Shown here: positions 25,164 to 36,566 of the stretch, one piece after another
Layout: every line of letters starts with the position of its first letter
Numbering within the stretch: the first letter of the stretch is position 1
NCBI GenBank assembly: GCA_947495575.1
Contig: CANLZL010000006.1
Coordinates: forward strand, 1 to 64,000
Direction: 5' to 3'
Origin: an uncultured Nioella sp.
Lineage (GTDB): Bacteria > Pseudomonadota > Alphaproteobacteria > Rhodobacterales > Rhodobacteraceae
Length of the DNA stretch: 64,000 nucleotides
Translations under genes and position numbers: made by a program
Notes under the pieces: model-generated
Told to the model about the DNA's origin: nothing
Databases searched by the model: none
Seen by the model: only the letters and a program-made list of their open reading frames with translations

Positions 25164-25985
25164 TCAGTCATGAGCGACCCCCAGATAGGCGTCGATGACC
25201 TCTTGGTTATTGCGCACCTCATCGGGTGTGCCGTCGCCAATCTTTTTGCCGTAATCCATCACGACCACGCGATCGGACAGATCCATCACCACGCCCATAT
25301 CGTGTTCGATCAGGGCAATTGTGGTTCCGTATTCGTCATTCACATCGAGGATGAAGCGACTCATGTCTTCTTTTTCTTCGACATTCATTCCCGCCATGGG
25401 TTCATCCAGCAGCAGCAGCTCAGGCTCGGCGACCAAGGCACGCGCCAGTTCGACCCGTTTTTTCAAGCCATATGGCAGACGTCCAACTGGCGTTTTGCGG
25501 ATGCTTTGAATCTCAAGGAAATCAATGATTTCTTCGGCCTTTTCGCGGTTCAGAGTCTCTTCTTTTTCGGCCTTTCCCCACCAGATCGCCTGCCCCAAAA
25601 AGCCGGTTTTCATATGGTTCAGACGGCCTGTCATGATGTTGTCGAGTACCGACATCCCATCAAACAGGGCAATGTTTTGGAAGGTGCGGGCGATGCCTTG
25701 GCGCGCAACCAAATAGGGCCGCATCGGCGGGCGTTTCGTGCCCCGAAACCAAACGTCGCCTTCCTGCGGGTTATAGAACCCCGAAATCACGTTCAGCATA
25801 GAGGATTTGCCGGCCCCGTTTGGACCGATGATCGCTCTGATCTCACCTTCACGAATATCAAAAGAGATGTCCTGGATCGCCACCACGCCACCAAAGCGCA
25901 AAGTGATATTCTTCATCTCCATCAACGTGTTGCCAATGGTCCGCCCATCGGGCGTTTCATAGGGTTCGTACTGCATCATGGTCAT
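25164..25985 (-). CDS. branched-chain amino acid-type ABC transporter ATP-binding protein (LivG-like)
   Basis: A 273-residue ABC ATPase with Walker A GPNGAGKSSMLN and the signature region carrying LPYGLKKRVELARAL, where the usual LSGGQ is replaced by LPYGL as in other ligase-linked LivG proteins. Walker B is LLLLDEPMAGM, followed by IALIEHDMGVV. The ATG overlaps the stop codon of the acyl-CoA synthetase gene by four bases (ATGA). It works with the LivF-like ATPase to power the importer. Confidence 0.92.
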   Translation of the reverse strand: MTMMQYEPYETPDGRTIGNTLMEMKNITLRFGGVVAIQDISFDIREGEIRAIIGPNGAGKSSMLNVISGFYNPQEGDVWFRGTKRPPMRPYLVARQGIARTFQNIALFDGMSVLDNIMTGRLNHMKTGFLGQAIWWGKAEKEETLNREKAEEIIDFLEIQSIRKTPVGRLPYGLKKRVELARALVAEPELLLLDEPMAGMNVEEKEDMSRFILDVNDEYGTTIALIEHDMGVVMDLSDRVVVMDYGKKIGDGTPDEVRNNQEVIDAYLGVAHD

Positions 25986-27955
25986 TCTGCGGCCACCTGC
26001 GCTTGGCCCACATGATCCACAACTGCCGCGTCGCGAATCTGGAGTGTGGCGGTAATCTTGCCCTTGCGACCATCTTCGTAGGTCACTTCGGTCTCGGTAT
26101 ATTGCTCGGATTTTCCGCTATAGAGCGCGGTGATCAGATCTTCGTACTTCTCTTCGACGATCCGGCGCCGAACCTTTCTGGTTCGGGTCATTTCGCCGTC
26201 ATCCGCATCCAGTTCTTTGTGCAAGACAAGGAACCTGTGCACCTGACACCCGGACAACATTGAGTCTTCTGCGACCGACTTATTGACCGCTTCGACATAG
26301 CCCTGAATTGTGTCCAGCACTTGCGGGTGTCCTGCCAGTTCCTGATAAGAGGCGTAGGCGATATTATTGCGCTCGGCCCAGTTCCCGACGGCATGCAAAT
26401 CGATATTGATAAAGGCCGTGCACATCTCACGTCCCGCGCCAAAGACAACCGCCTCCAGCACATCGGGATAAAACTTGAGTTTGTTCTCGACGAATTTCGG
26501 CGCGAACATTCCGCCATCGGCCATTTTGCCGACATCCTTCACCCGGTCGATGATCCGCAGATGCCCGCCTTCTTCTTCAAAGAAACCAGCGTCGCCAGTG
26601 GCGACCCAGCCCTCTGCATCTTTTGTCGAGGCGGTGCTGTCAGGATTATTGTAATATTCGACGAACACGCCCGGCGAGCGGTAGAAAATCTCACCTGAGT
26701 CGTCGATGCGAATTTCCACACCGGGCGCAGGAACGCCAACCGTATCAGCACGAACCTGTCCATTGGGCTGCATCGTGATAAAGACGGAAGCCTCGGTTTG
26801 GCCATAGAGCTGCTTAAGGTTGATGCCGAGCGAACGATAGAAATCGAAAAGCTCTGGCCCAATAGCTTCACCTGCTGTGTATCCGATCCGAACCCGGCTA
26901 AGTCCCAATGTGTTTTTCAGAGGCCCGTAGATACAAAGTTCGCCCAGCTTGTATTTCAGACGATCTGCAAAACCGACCTCCTTGCCATCAAGGATCGCTG
27001 GTCCAACTCGTTTCGCATGCGCCATGAAGTGGTGAAACAGCCATTGCTTGAACCGTCCTGCATCTTCCATGCGGATCATCACTTCGGTCAAATGCCGTTC
27101 AAAGACGGGCGGCGGCGCAAAAAAGTAGGTCGGCCCAATTTCCCGAAGATCTGCACTGACTGTCGCGGCTGATTCCGGGCAGTTGACGCAGAGGCCTGTC
27201 CAATAGGCCTGACCAATCGAAAAAATGAAGTCGCCGACCCAGGCCATAGGGAGGTAGGCCAGTACATCGTCACTGCTGCGAAGATGGTCGAACTCTGCCG
27301 AGTTCTTCGCAGTTTCAATGATATTTCTGTTCGATAGCACCACGCCCTTGGGCTTGCCAGTCGTGCCAGACGTGTAAAGCATCACACAGGTGCTGTCATA
27401 ATTCAGCTCAGCTTCGCGCGCTGCCAGTTCCTTTTCGAACCGTTCATGCGCAGCGCGACCCTCTGCCTGTATGTCCGCCAAGGCGTGCAGCGTTGTATGG
27501 TCGTATTTCCGTAGGCCGCGAGGATCCTGATAGATTACGTGTTCGATCTTGTTGACCGACTCCTGCACTTCCAAAACCTTGTCGACCTGTTCCTGGTCAC
27601 CACAAATCGCGAAGCGCACGCCGGCATTGTCCAAAACGTGGACCATCTCCTCGGCGACCGCGTCTTGGTAGAGCGGCACAGGCACAGCGCCGGCCCTTTG
27701 GACCGCAATCATTGACCAATATAGCGCCGGGCGGTTCCGCCCGATAATGGCAACGTGATCGCCACGCTCGATTCCCAGAGCCAGCAGACCCAAGGCCATG
27801 GCCTCAATCTCTTCTGCGGTCTCTCTCCATGTCCAGCTCTGCCAGATGCCGAACTCTTTTTCGCGATATGCGGGTTTGCTGCCAAATTGTGCAACGTTCC
27901 GCGCCAGAAGTGCTGGCACGGATTCGGGCTGTCCCGAAACCGCTGTCATCTTCAC
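25982..27955 (-). CDS. AMP-dependent acyl-CoA synthetase (long-chain type)
   Basis: A roughly 657-residue adenylate-forming ligase with MLYTSGTTGKPKGVVLSN, YGQTEASVFITM and YWTGLCVNCPES regions, GWVATGDAGFFEEEG and IIDRVKDVGKMADGG. The length and the conserved AAAA-type ordering match the long-chain/ACSBG group, not acetyl-CoA synthetase. First gene of the importer operon. I use the GTG at 27955, nine bases after GGGAGGAG; an ATG at 27949 is the alternative. Placed with a transporter and a second CoA ligase, it probably activates an imported carboxylic acid; the actual acid is unknown. Confidence 0.88.
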   Translation of the reverse strand: MKMTAVSGQPESVPALLARNVAQFGSKPAYREKEFGIWQSWTWRETAEEIEAMALGLLALGIERGDHVAIIGRNRPALYWSMIAVQRAGAVPVPLYQDAVAEEMVHVLDNAGVRFAICGDQEQVDKVLEVQESVNKIEHVIYQDPRGLRKYDHTTLHALADIQAEGRAAHERFEKELAAREAELNYDSTCVMLYTSGTTGKPKGVVLSNRNIIETAKNSAEFDHLRSSDDVLAYLPMAWVGDFIFSIGQAYWTGLCVNCPESAATVSADLREIGPTYFFAPPPVFERHLTEVMIRMEDAGRFKQWLFHHFMAHAKRVGPAILDGKEVGFADRLKYKLGELCIYGPLKNTLGLSRVRIGYTAGEAIGPELFDFYRSLGINLKQLYGQTEASVFITMQPNGQVRADTVGVPAPGVEIRIDDSGEIFYRSPGVFVEYYNNPDSTASTKDAEGWVATGDAGFFEEEGGHLRIIDRVKDVGKMADGGMFAPKFVENKLKFYPDVLEAVVFGAGREMCTAFINIDLHAVGNWAERNNIAYASYQELAGHPQVLDTIQGYVEAVNKSVAEDSMLSGCQVHRFLVLHKELDADDGEMTRTRKVRRRIVEEKYEDLITALYSGKSEQYTETEVTYEDGRKGKITATLQIRDAAVVDHVGQAQVAAE

Positions 27956-28029
27956 CAAAGTTCTCTCCTCCCATGCCGGCCATCCCGGCCAACCAGACAC
28001 GTCCGGAACCGATTCCTTTCGTGCCTTTG

Positions 28030-28045
28030 TTAAGCATCACTTAAC
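28030..28045. promoter_or_regulatory. CtrA-type site between acyl-CoA synthetase and hybrid kinase genes
   Basis: TTAAGCATCACTTAAC, i.e. TTAA-N7-TTAAC, sits in the 200-base divergent interval, 74 bases upstream of the synthetase start and 112 bases before the kinase start. It is the third copy of this pattern in the window. The target gene cannot be told from sequence. Confidence 0.5.
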
Positions 28046-28157
28046 TTTGGAAGTTTTACCCGAGTTTTTCGCAATCCTTACGAATTGTAACAAGGCTGGT
28101 CATAGGCTTGGCGGCGGGCGATCATAACGCTATCGGAGGAGGGGAGGAGGCACTGAC

Positions 28158-30086
28158 ATGGCCAGACAAACGGCAACTGCCAAGATGACCCAGGCTGGGC
28201 TAAACCTGATTCAGCAGGCCCTCTCAATCTATGACAGCGACCTGCGTTTGGCCGTCTGTAACCGCCCGTTTCAAACCATGTTTGGTCTGCCGGACCACCT
28301 TGTTACGCCCGGAGCAAGTTTCGAGGATACCATCCGTTACCTGGTGGCCAGCGGCGAATATGGAGAGGTTGAGAATCAAGAAAGCTTTGTTCAAGATAGA
28401 ATAAATCAAGCCCTTGATTTTCAACCACACTACATGGAACGCGGGCGGGCCAATGGCCGCATGATCAGTGTCGAAGGAAGCCCCCTGCCCGACGGCGGCT
28501 GGGTCACTGTTTACACAGACATCACCAAGATTAAGCGGCAGGAAGAGCTGTTGCGCTCCCGGTCTGAAGAACTGTCCGACCAATTGCTGACGCGCGCGGA
28601 AGAACTTGCAAGAACCAACCGGCAGCTCGAATCCACTATTGCACAGCTGGAAGAAGCCAAGCGCGGCTTGGCCGAACTCGAAGCGCGCACTCGTCTGACC
28701 ACCGAAATGACGCCCGCCCATATTGCGCATGTTGATTCTGATGAAATCTACACGTTCACCAATAGGCGTCTGTCGGCAGTCCTTCCGGGGCGACCAAGTG
28801 ATATTATCGGCATGAAGTTTTCCGATGCCTTAGGGGAACACACCGCAGCCCGCCTGCGCCCACACCTACAAGGCGCCCTGAATGGGGAAAGCAGCGTTAC
28901 CGAGTTCACGGATGTCGATACCGGGCGGCGTATCCGCTCAGCCTTCACGCCGGATCGGGTTGGAAAAGACGGGCCGATAAACGGGGTCTATCTTTTGTCT
29001 ACCGATATGACAGAGGAGGCGCAGGCGCGCGCTGTCTTGTCTCAGACCCATAAAAGGGAACTGGCCGCACAACTAACCAGCGGTTTGGCACATGATTTCT
29101 CTAACCTCCTTACCATCATCCTTGGCTTACAGAGCCGATTAAAAAAACTGGAGCTTCCCGCAAATGCCCGGGATCTCAGCGATGCAACTGTCGCTGCAGC
29201 CCGGCGTGGCGGGACATTGCTGGAGCGGATCGCAAAGATATCAGACCCGCGGGCCGTGAACCCCGCGCCGGTCGATTTGGGCAGGTTTTTCGAGCAGTTC
29301 AGCGCCCTCGCACACGCCCCGCTATCGGATGCTTTCGACCTGCAAACATCTCAGCACCTTGGTAACACGCTGGTTTTGCTAGACGAAGGATCGGTGCAGG
29401 ATTGCCTGCTTAACCTTGTTCTGAATGCGCGCGATGCAATTGGCCCCGAAGGCGGCACGATCCGTGTAAACGCTCAAAAAGTGCGGGACACCTGGCTTGA
29501 GTTCATTGTTGAAGACAGTGGTCCGGGCTTTTCTGATGAGGCGCTTCAGTTCGGCCTGGATCCGTTTTTTTCAACAAAGGGTCAGGCCGGATCAGGCCTG
29601 GGCCTGTCTATGGTGTTTGATGCCGTGAAAATGTCTGGCGGCCATGTCAGGTTGTCCAATCACCCTGGCGGCGGCAAAGTCACGATGCGCTTGCCCTTAA
29701 GGGTTGTGCCACAGTCGGCCGCAAAACCACTCCTTATTCTTCTTGTAGAAGATATGCCGGACCTGCGCGTCTCCGTCCGTGAGATGCTGACAGATATGGG
29801 ACATCAGGTGATCGAAGCCGCCAGCTATGGCGAGGCAGATGAGTTGGCCGACCTGCCCGCCATTGAGATGGTTTTGTCGGATATCAAACTGTCCGGCCAT
29901 TCCACTGGCGTCGATCTTTTAGAACATTTGTCGAAACGGCGTCCTGAGTTAAGATTGGCCTTGATGACGTCGCTGCCAGAGGCCCATCCATTGCGCCAAC
30001 GTGGGGCCATGTCTTGGCCGGTGCTATCAAAACCCTTCGACCCCGCGCAACTTCACGCCCTTTTGGTGCAGGAGATCCCGGCATGA
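28158..30086 (+). CDS. PAS-domain hybrid sensor histidine kinase
   Basis: A 642-residue cytosolic hybrid kinase with no membrane segments. Residues 10-125 are a PAS-like domain of the PAS-7 type (YDSDLRLAVCNRPFQTMFGLP), followed by a coiled coil (125-180) and a second PAS (183-285). The HisKA region has phosphoacceptor His312 in SGLAHDFSNLL, and the ATPase domain shows N-box LNLVLNARDAI, VEDSGPGF and GSGLGLSMV. A C-terminal receiver carries Asp575 (MVLSDIKLSG). Its stop overlaps the start of the response regulator gene (ATGA). It is divergent from the importer operon, so it may sense the imported acid or its CoA ester; that link is inference. Confidence 0.88.
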   Translation: MARQTATAKMTQAGLNLIQQALSIYDSDLRLAVCNRPFQTMFGLPDHLVTPGASFEDTIRYLVASGEYGEVENQESFVQDRINQALDFQPHYMERGRANGRMISVEGSPLPDGGWVTVYTDITKIKRQEELLRSRSEELSDQLLTRAEELARTNRQLESTIAQLEEAKRGLAELEARTRLTTEMTPAHIAHVDSDEIYTFTNRRLSAVLPGRPSDIIGMKFSDALGEHTAARLRPHLQGALNGESSVTEFTDVDTGRRIRSAFTPDRVGKDGPINGVYLLSTDMTEEAQARAVLSQTHKRELAAQLTSGLAHDFSNLLTIILGLQSRLKKLELPANARDLSDATVAAARRGGTLLERIAKISDPRAVNPAPVDLGRFFEQFSALAHAPLSDAFDLQTSQHLGNTLVLLDEGSVQDCLLNLVLNARDAIGPEGGTIRVNAQKVRDTWLEFIVEDSGPGFSDEALQFGLDPFFSTKGQAGSGLGLSMVFDAVKMSGGHVRLSNHPGGGKVTMRLPLRVVPQSAAKPLLILLVEDMPDLRVSVREMLTDMGHQVIEAASYGEADELADLPAIEMVLSDIKLSGHSTGVDLLEHLSKRRPELRLALMTSLPEAHPLRQRGAMSWPVLSKPFDPAQLHALLVQEIPA

Positions 30087-30784
30087 GCCAGCCCTTTGTC
30101 ACTATTCTGGACGATGAGCCTCAGATACGGCTGATGCTGTCCGAAGCGTTGAGCGAGGCCGGGTTTCGCACAGCGGCCTTCGCCCGCGCAACTGAGTTCG
30201 AGGCCGCGTTGCGGAACGGAACGCCAGACGTATGTCTTGTTGACCTTGGCCTGCCTGATCGCGATGGATTGGCCGTGGTGCACCGATTGGCGCTGGAATC
30301 CGGGGCAGCGATCATCATCATCTCAGGCCGGGCGCAGGTGCAGGACCGCGTGACCGGATTGGAACTTGGCGCGGATGACTACATTATCAAACCCTTTGAT
30401 CCGGCCGAGGTGGTGGCTCGGGTACGGGCACGTCTACGCGCCGTAAAACCCAAGGCTGGCGGGTCTGACACGGCAAGCTTCGAGGGCTGGACCGCCCATT
30501 TCGATCGGTTTGTTTTGATTGACACCGATGGGAGCGAGACCAGTTTTTCTCATGCTGAGGGCGAGGTTCTGCGGCTGTTCCTCAACAGTCCCAAGCGGTT
30601 GATTTCACGTCAGCAGATGCAGGAAACCCTAGGCGGAGCCGCAGGGGAAAGCTTTGATCGCGCGATGGATGTGCGCGTGTCACGTCTGCGCACCAAGCTG
30701 AAGGAAGATCCGAAAAACCCGCGCCTGATCAAAACCATCTACGGGGCCGGATATATTTTTCTGGGCGACGTCAGTTGGAGTTGA
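30083..30784 (+). CDS. OmpR/PhoB-family response regulator
   Basis: A 233-residue protein with a receiver domain (acidic pair ILDDEP, phosphoacceptor Asp54 in CLVDLGLPD, Lys in DDYIIKPFDP) and a C-terminal winged-helix DNA-binding domain (FSHAEGEVLRLFLNSPKRLISRQQM, then MDVRVSRLRTKLKEDPKNPRLIKTI). The start overlaps the kinase stop by four bases, so the two form a translationally coupled two-component pair. Targets are unknown; the divergent acyl-CoA synthetase/importer operon is the obvious candidate. Confidence 0.9.
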   Translation: MSQPFVTILDDEPQIRLMLSEALSEAGFRTAAFARATEFEAALRNGTPDVCLVDLGLPDRDGLAVVHRLALESGAAIIIISGRAQVQDRVTGLELGADDYIIKPFDPAEVVARVRARLRAVKPKAGGSDTASFEGWTAHFDRFVLIDTDGSETSFSHAEGEVLRLFLNSPKRLISRQQMQETLGGAAGESFDRAMDVRVSRLRTKLKEDPKNPRLIKTIYGAGYIFLGDVSWS

Positions 30785-30793
30785 GCCATCGTT

Positions 30794-31339
30794 CTATTCC
30801 GTCAGGCGATTGTCGCTAAGCCACCGGTCAATCAACCCGTCCAATGCGACCCAATCAGTATATTCCTTATCGGCCTTTGGATCTGCGTGCGGATCTCGTT
30901 CTGCAATAATCCGGCGCATCATCAATCGACGGAAGATATCATAGCGGGACGGCACATAGGCCCCGGCGATGTGAGCGATCTTTTCAGGCTGCCAGCCTGT
31001 GGCCTCGGCTAAGTCAGACAAGACCGAATCCAGCCCACGCCAATCTTCAGCCTCATGCCCGGCCGCCGCCAGTGACACGGCGAGAAACAGATTTGGGCGC
31101 GTGCCAAGCAGGTCTTTGCGATTTGAAACAAACTCCGAAAATTCCCGCTGGTAGTGCCCGATATGGAGAGACGCCGCCAAGATCGCTGCATCAAATCTGA
31201 ACAGATCAAGGTCGGTTGCATCCACCAGAGGAAGCAGTTCAACCGCCACACCGCACCCCACAATATGATCTGCAACGTGACGGGCAATTTTTCGTGTCTG
31301 CCCTTCCGTGCTGGCATAACCGACCAGAACTGTCTTCAT
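30794..31339 (-). CDS. flavodoxin domain-containing protein (HemG-like)
   Basis: A roughly 181-residue flavodoxin-fold protein with the FMN phosphate loop YASTEGQTRKIA and motifs AASLHIGHYQREF and LAAAGHEAEDW. These resemble menaquinone-dependent protoporphyrinogen oxidase HemG, but no haem gene is adjacent, so activity is not established. The ATG at 31339 follows AAAGGGGA; the longer in-frame ATG at 31381 has no site. Convergent with the response regulator gene with a ten-base gap. Confidence 0.75.
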   Translation of the reverse strand: MKTVLVGYASTEGQTRKIARHVADHIVGCGVAVELLPLVDATDLDLFRFDAAILAASLHIGHYQREFSEFVSNRKDLLGTRPNLFLAVSLAAAGHEAEDWRGLDSVLSDLAEATGWQPEKIAHIAGAYVPSRYDIFRRLMMRRIIAERDPHADPKADKEYTDWVALDGLIDRWLSDNRLTE

Positions 31340-31433
31340 GCCGTTCCCCTTTCGCCAAAGTTCAAAAAATTCTGAAACCATTTTGCGTTTGTACGGGATA
31401 GGTGTCGTTGATTCAGATCATCGAGGGCCGGTG

Positions 31434-32312
31434 TCAGGCTGACGCAACGAACTCCGACCGTCTCTTACGGAAGGCCGGCACCAGCAATTGCCGGAACGCC
31501 CTTGGCTTGGCAGATCGCCAGATATCCCGATGCCCGACCAGCCAGATATCCGCATAGGGTTGCGGTGGCAGTAGGGGAACTTGAACCAACCCCGGCTCTG
31601 CCCGGCCCAAAAACAGAGGCAAACGCGCGACCCCAAGACCGTGGCGCGCTGCACCGATAACGGCAATGACATCGTCAAATTTCAATCGGATGTAGCCCTT
31701 GGGGTACTTTTTGAGCACTGCCATTGGGGGTGCATTGGCAGAGCTATGCATGACCCAAGGGATTGGCGTGTCAGGCTCTGCTTCGATCTGCTCAGCCAAG
31801 GCGGGCGTCGCGAAGCTGGCTGTTTCCTGCGCGGTCAAGCGCAAGCCCATCAGATCGTCCCCAGGGGTCCGGCTGATCCGAATGGCCAGATCGGCCTCAC
31901 GCCGGTTCAGGTCCAACAATTCATTTGTGGCGCGCACATCCAGGTCAACTTCGGGATGTCGCTCGGAAAACTCTGCCAGAACCGGCGCGATATAAGAGCC
32001 TATCATAAGTTGCGGCGCCGTCAGAATGAACCGCCCCGACAGGGTCTGATCGCTTGCGACAACACCTCTGGTAAAATCATGTTCGGCCTGCTCCATTGCC
32101 TCGGCATGCCTGGCTGCAGCAAGGCCAACTTCGGTGGGCCTGTAGCCATCAATCAGCCGCTCGAACAAAACCGAACCTGTTGCCTCTTCGGCGCGTTGAA
32201 TGCGCCGCGCGACCGTTGTGTAGTTCAGGCCAAGTGCCTCGCCCGCACCTGCCAACGTCCGATGCCGCACCAGTGCCAGCACCGTACGCATATCTTCCCA
32301 ATTCACACTCAT
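31434..32312 (-). CDS. LysR family transcriptional regulator
   Basis: A 292-residue LysR regulator: N-terminal winged helix-turn-helix (DMRTVLALVRHRTLAGAGEALGLNYTTVARRIQRAEE), a linker helix, and a periplasmic-binding-like effector domain beginning about residue 90. It is divergent from the DUF1330 gene at 32407; the 94-base interval holds two copies of a 15-bp motif (32314-32359), so autoregulation and control of the neighbour are likely. Confidence 0.92.
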   Translation of the reverse strand: MSVNWEDMRTVLALVRHRTLAGAGEALGLNYTTVARRIQRAEEATGSVLFERLIDGYRPTEVGLAAARHAEAMEQAEHDFTRGVVASDQTLSGRFILTAPQLMIGSYIAPVLAEFSERHPEVDLDVRATNELLDLNRREADLAIRISRTPGDDLMGLRLTAQETASFATPALAEQIEAEPDTPIPWVMHSSANAPPMAVLKKYPKGYIRLKFDDVIAVIGAARHGLGVARLPLFLGRAEPGLVQVPLLPPQPYADIWLVGHRDIWRSAKPRAFRQLLVPAFRKRRSEFVASA

Positions 32313-32313
32313 T

Positions 32314-32359
32314 CATGCGTTTTCGCATATCTGTCAGGAAAACTCACGCGTTTTTGCAT
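32314..32359. promoter_or_regulatory. twin LysR-type operator
   Basis: CATGCGTTTTCGCAT (32314-32328) and CACGCGTTTTTGCAT (32345-32359) agree at 13 of 15 positions and are 31 bp apart, three helical turns. The first copy has perfect dyad symmetry (ATGCG-N4-CGCAT). They lie between the divergent LysR and DUF1330 genes, as expected for a recognition site plus an activation site bound by a LysR tetramer. Confidence 0.6.
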
Positions 32360-32406
32360 TTTGGAGTTTCCTTCATGATCTGTGCATATCAACAGGAGAC
32401 ACAAAA

Positions 32407-32685
32407 ATGATTTATGTGACCGCGCAACTGAACATCGAAAACCGTGACACGCTTGATGAATATCGAAGCAAAGCCGGTCCAGCCATGGCCCGACACGGAG
32501 GAACAGTCGTGGCATCTGTCCCCGGACCAACATTGCTAGAAGGCAAAGACGGCCCCGACATCGCCGCTTTGCTGTCATTCCCGGATCGTGATGCAGCGCT
32601 TGCTTGGATCAATGACCCGGAAATTGCCAATGTCCATGCGCTCAGACAGGCATCTGGCAGGTCTCAAATCCTGCTAATGGACTGA
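32407..32685 (+). CDS. DUF1330 domain-containing protein
   Basis: A 92-residue ferredoxin-fold (dimeric alpha/beta barrel) protein (MIYVTAQLNIENRDTLDEY, and LSFPDRDAALAWINDPE). No activity is established for DUF1330 that I know of; a small-molecule oxygenase or carrier role is guesswork. CAGGAGACACAAA precedes the ATG. It is the presumed target of the divergent LysR regulator through the twin operator. Confidence 0.85.
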   Translation: MIYVTAQLNIENRDTLDEYRSKAGPAMARHGGTVVASVPGPTLLEGKDGPDIAALLSFPDRDAALAWINDPEIANVHALRQASGRSQILLMD

Positions 32686-32726
32686 ACGACTTAGAGAAAG
32701 CGAGGATCCATGCTATTCTTGGTGGC

Positions 32727-32891
32727 ATGGATCCTTTTACCTTAGCTTTCTACGCCTCAGTTTGCGGCATTCTCAGCGTTCTTAGCCCCGGCATCGGTAC
32801 CTTCCCTGCGCGCTTGATTATCGGCGCGGTTGTGGGTGTTGCGGCCGCAGCGCTGTTGCCCATCGTGCGAACGACACTGGGGTTTTATTGA
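32727..32891 (+). CDS. possible small membrane protein, 54 residues
   Basis: An open frame MDPFTLAFYASVCGILSV to IVRTTLGFY with two hydrophobic helices separated by a short loop (SPGIGTFPAR). It fills the gap between the DUF1330 gene and fdhA and its codon use fits the region. There is no good ribosome site immediately upstream (GAGGA is about 20 bases away, before an 11-codon frame at 32710), which lowers confidence. It could be co-transcribed with the DUF1330 gene. Confidence 0.45.
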   Translation: MDPFTLAFYASVCGILSVLSPGIGTFPARLIIGAVVGVAAAALLPIVRTTLGFY

Positions 32892-32900
32892 AAGGTCAGG

Positions 32901-35678
<2,778 letters not shown>

Positions 35679-35890
35679 AATGCGGGGCCTCCTGTCAGTC
35701 GCTTGGGCATTCTATGCCAAAAGCCTTGCGCGCCAAGGTCTTCATCCGCGACGCCAGAGCAGTCATTTCCGCCATCGCGTTTCCGAAACGCGGCACACGT
35801 GGCCCCATGCGCGCCACGACCAGCCCTTTTCCCTGGCCGCGCTTCCACTTATGGAGGTCACCGCGAGTCACCCGCCAAAAGGATTCCCTG

Positions 35891-36550
35891 ATGTCCCTCA
35901 TCACGCTTTTGCGCCACGGACAGGCCAATACCGAGGCCCGTGAAGAGGCCGATTATGATCGTCTCAGCCCTTTGGGACACGAACAGGCCGCTTGGCTGGG
36001 TGCGCATCTGCGTAACACCGGAGAGGTATTTGCCCGGTTCTATAGCGGGTCCCTCAGACGCCACCGGGAAACGGCCGCAGGGCTGGATCTGACCGGATTG
36101 AATGAGCCGGCGATTGACCCCCGCTTCAACGAAATCGAATATTTCAATATTTCTCAGTTGCTAGAGGCGCAGCATGGTGTCGCCATGCCCGAAACCCGTG
36201 AAGAATTTGCGGCACACCTGCCGATTCTGTTCACTGCGTGGTCCGAAGGCAAGATCGAAGGTACCCCGGAAACTTTCACGGAATTCGAAGCGCGTGTACG
36301 CGACGCAATGGCCGAAGTTCAGGCCGGCGAAGGCCGGGCGATGGTTGTCACCTCGGGTGGCGTCATTGGCATGGCGATGCGCGTTACGATGGGTCTGTCG
36401 ATCCACGCAATGGCGCGCGCCTGCCTGGCGATTGAAAACACTTCAATGAGCCGCTGGATTGATTTGGACGGTGAACTGGCGTTGACTCAATTCAACATCA
36501 CGGGTCACCTTGACCATCCTGATCGGCAGTTTGCCCGTACACATCTGTAA
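35891..36550 (+). CDS. histidine phosphatase family protein
   Basis: A 219-residue phosphoglycerate-mutase-like phosphatase: catalytic LLRHGQANTE (His8 as phosphoacceptor), YSGSLRRHRETA and the distal NEIEYFN and SGGVIGM motifs. Substrate is unassigned; the group includes phosphosugar and nucleotide phosphatases. The ATG at 35891 is seven bases after AAAAGGA; the frame is open further upstream but with no site. The 210-base gap before it holds no other gene I can support. A 16-base gap to the saccharopine dehydrogenase gene suggests an operon. Confidence 0.88.
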   Translation: MSLITLLRHGQANTEAREEADYDRLSPLGHEQAAWLGAHLRNTGEVFARFYSGSLRRHRETAAGLDLTGLNEPAIDPRFNEIEYFNISQLLEAQHGVAMPETREEFAAHLPILFTAWSEGKIEGTPETFTEFEARVRDAMAEVQAGEGRAMVVTSGGVIGMAMRVTMGLSIHAMARACLAIENTSMSRWIDLDGELALTQFNITGHLDHPDRQFARTHL

Positions 36551-36566
36551 CGAAAGGCTTTTCCTG

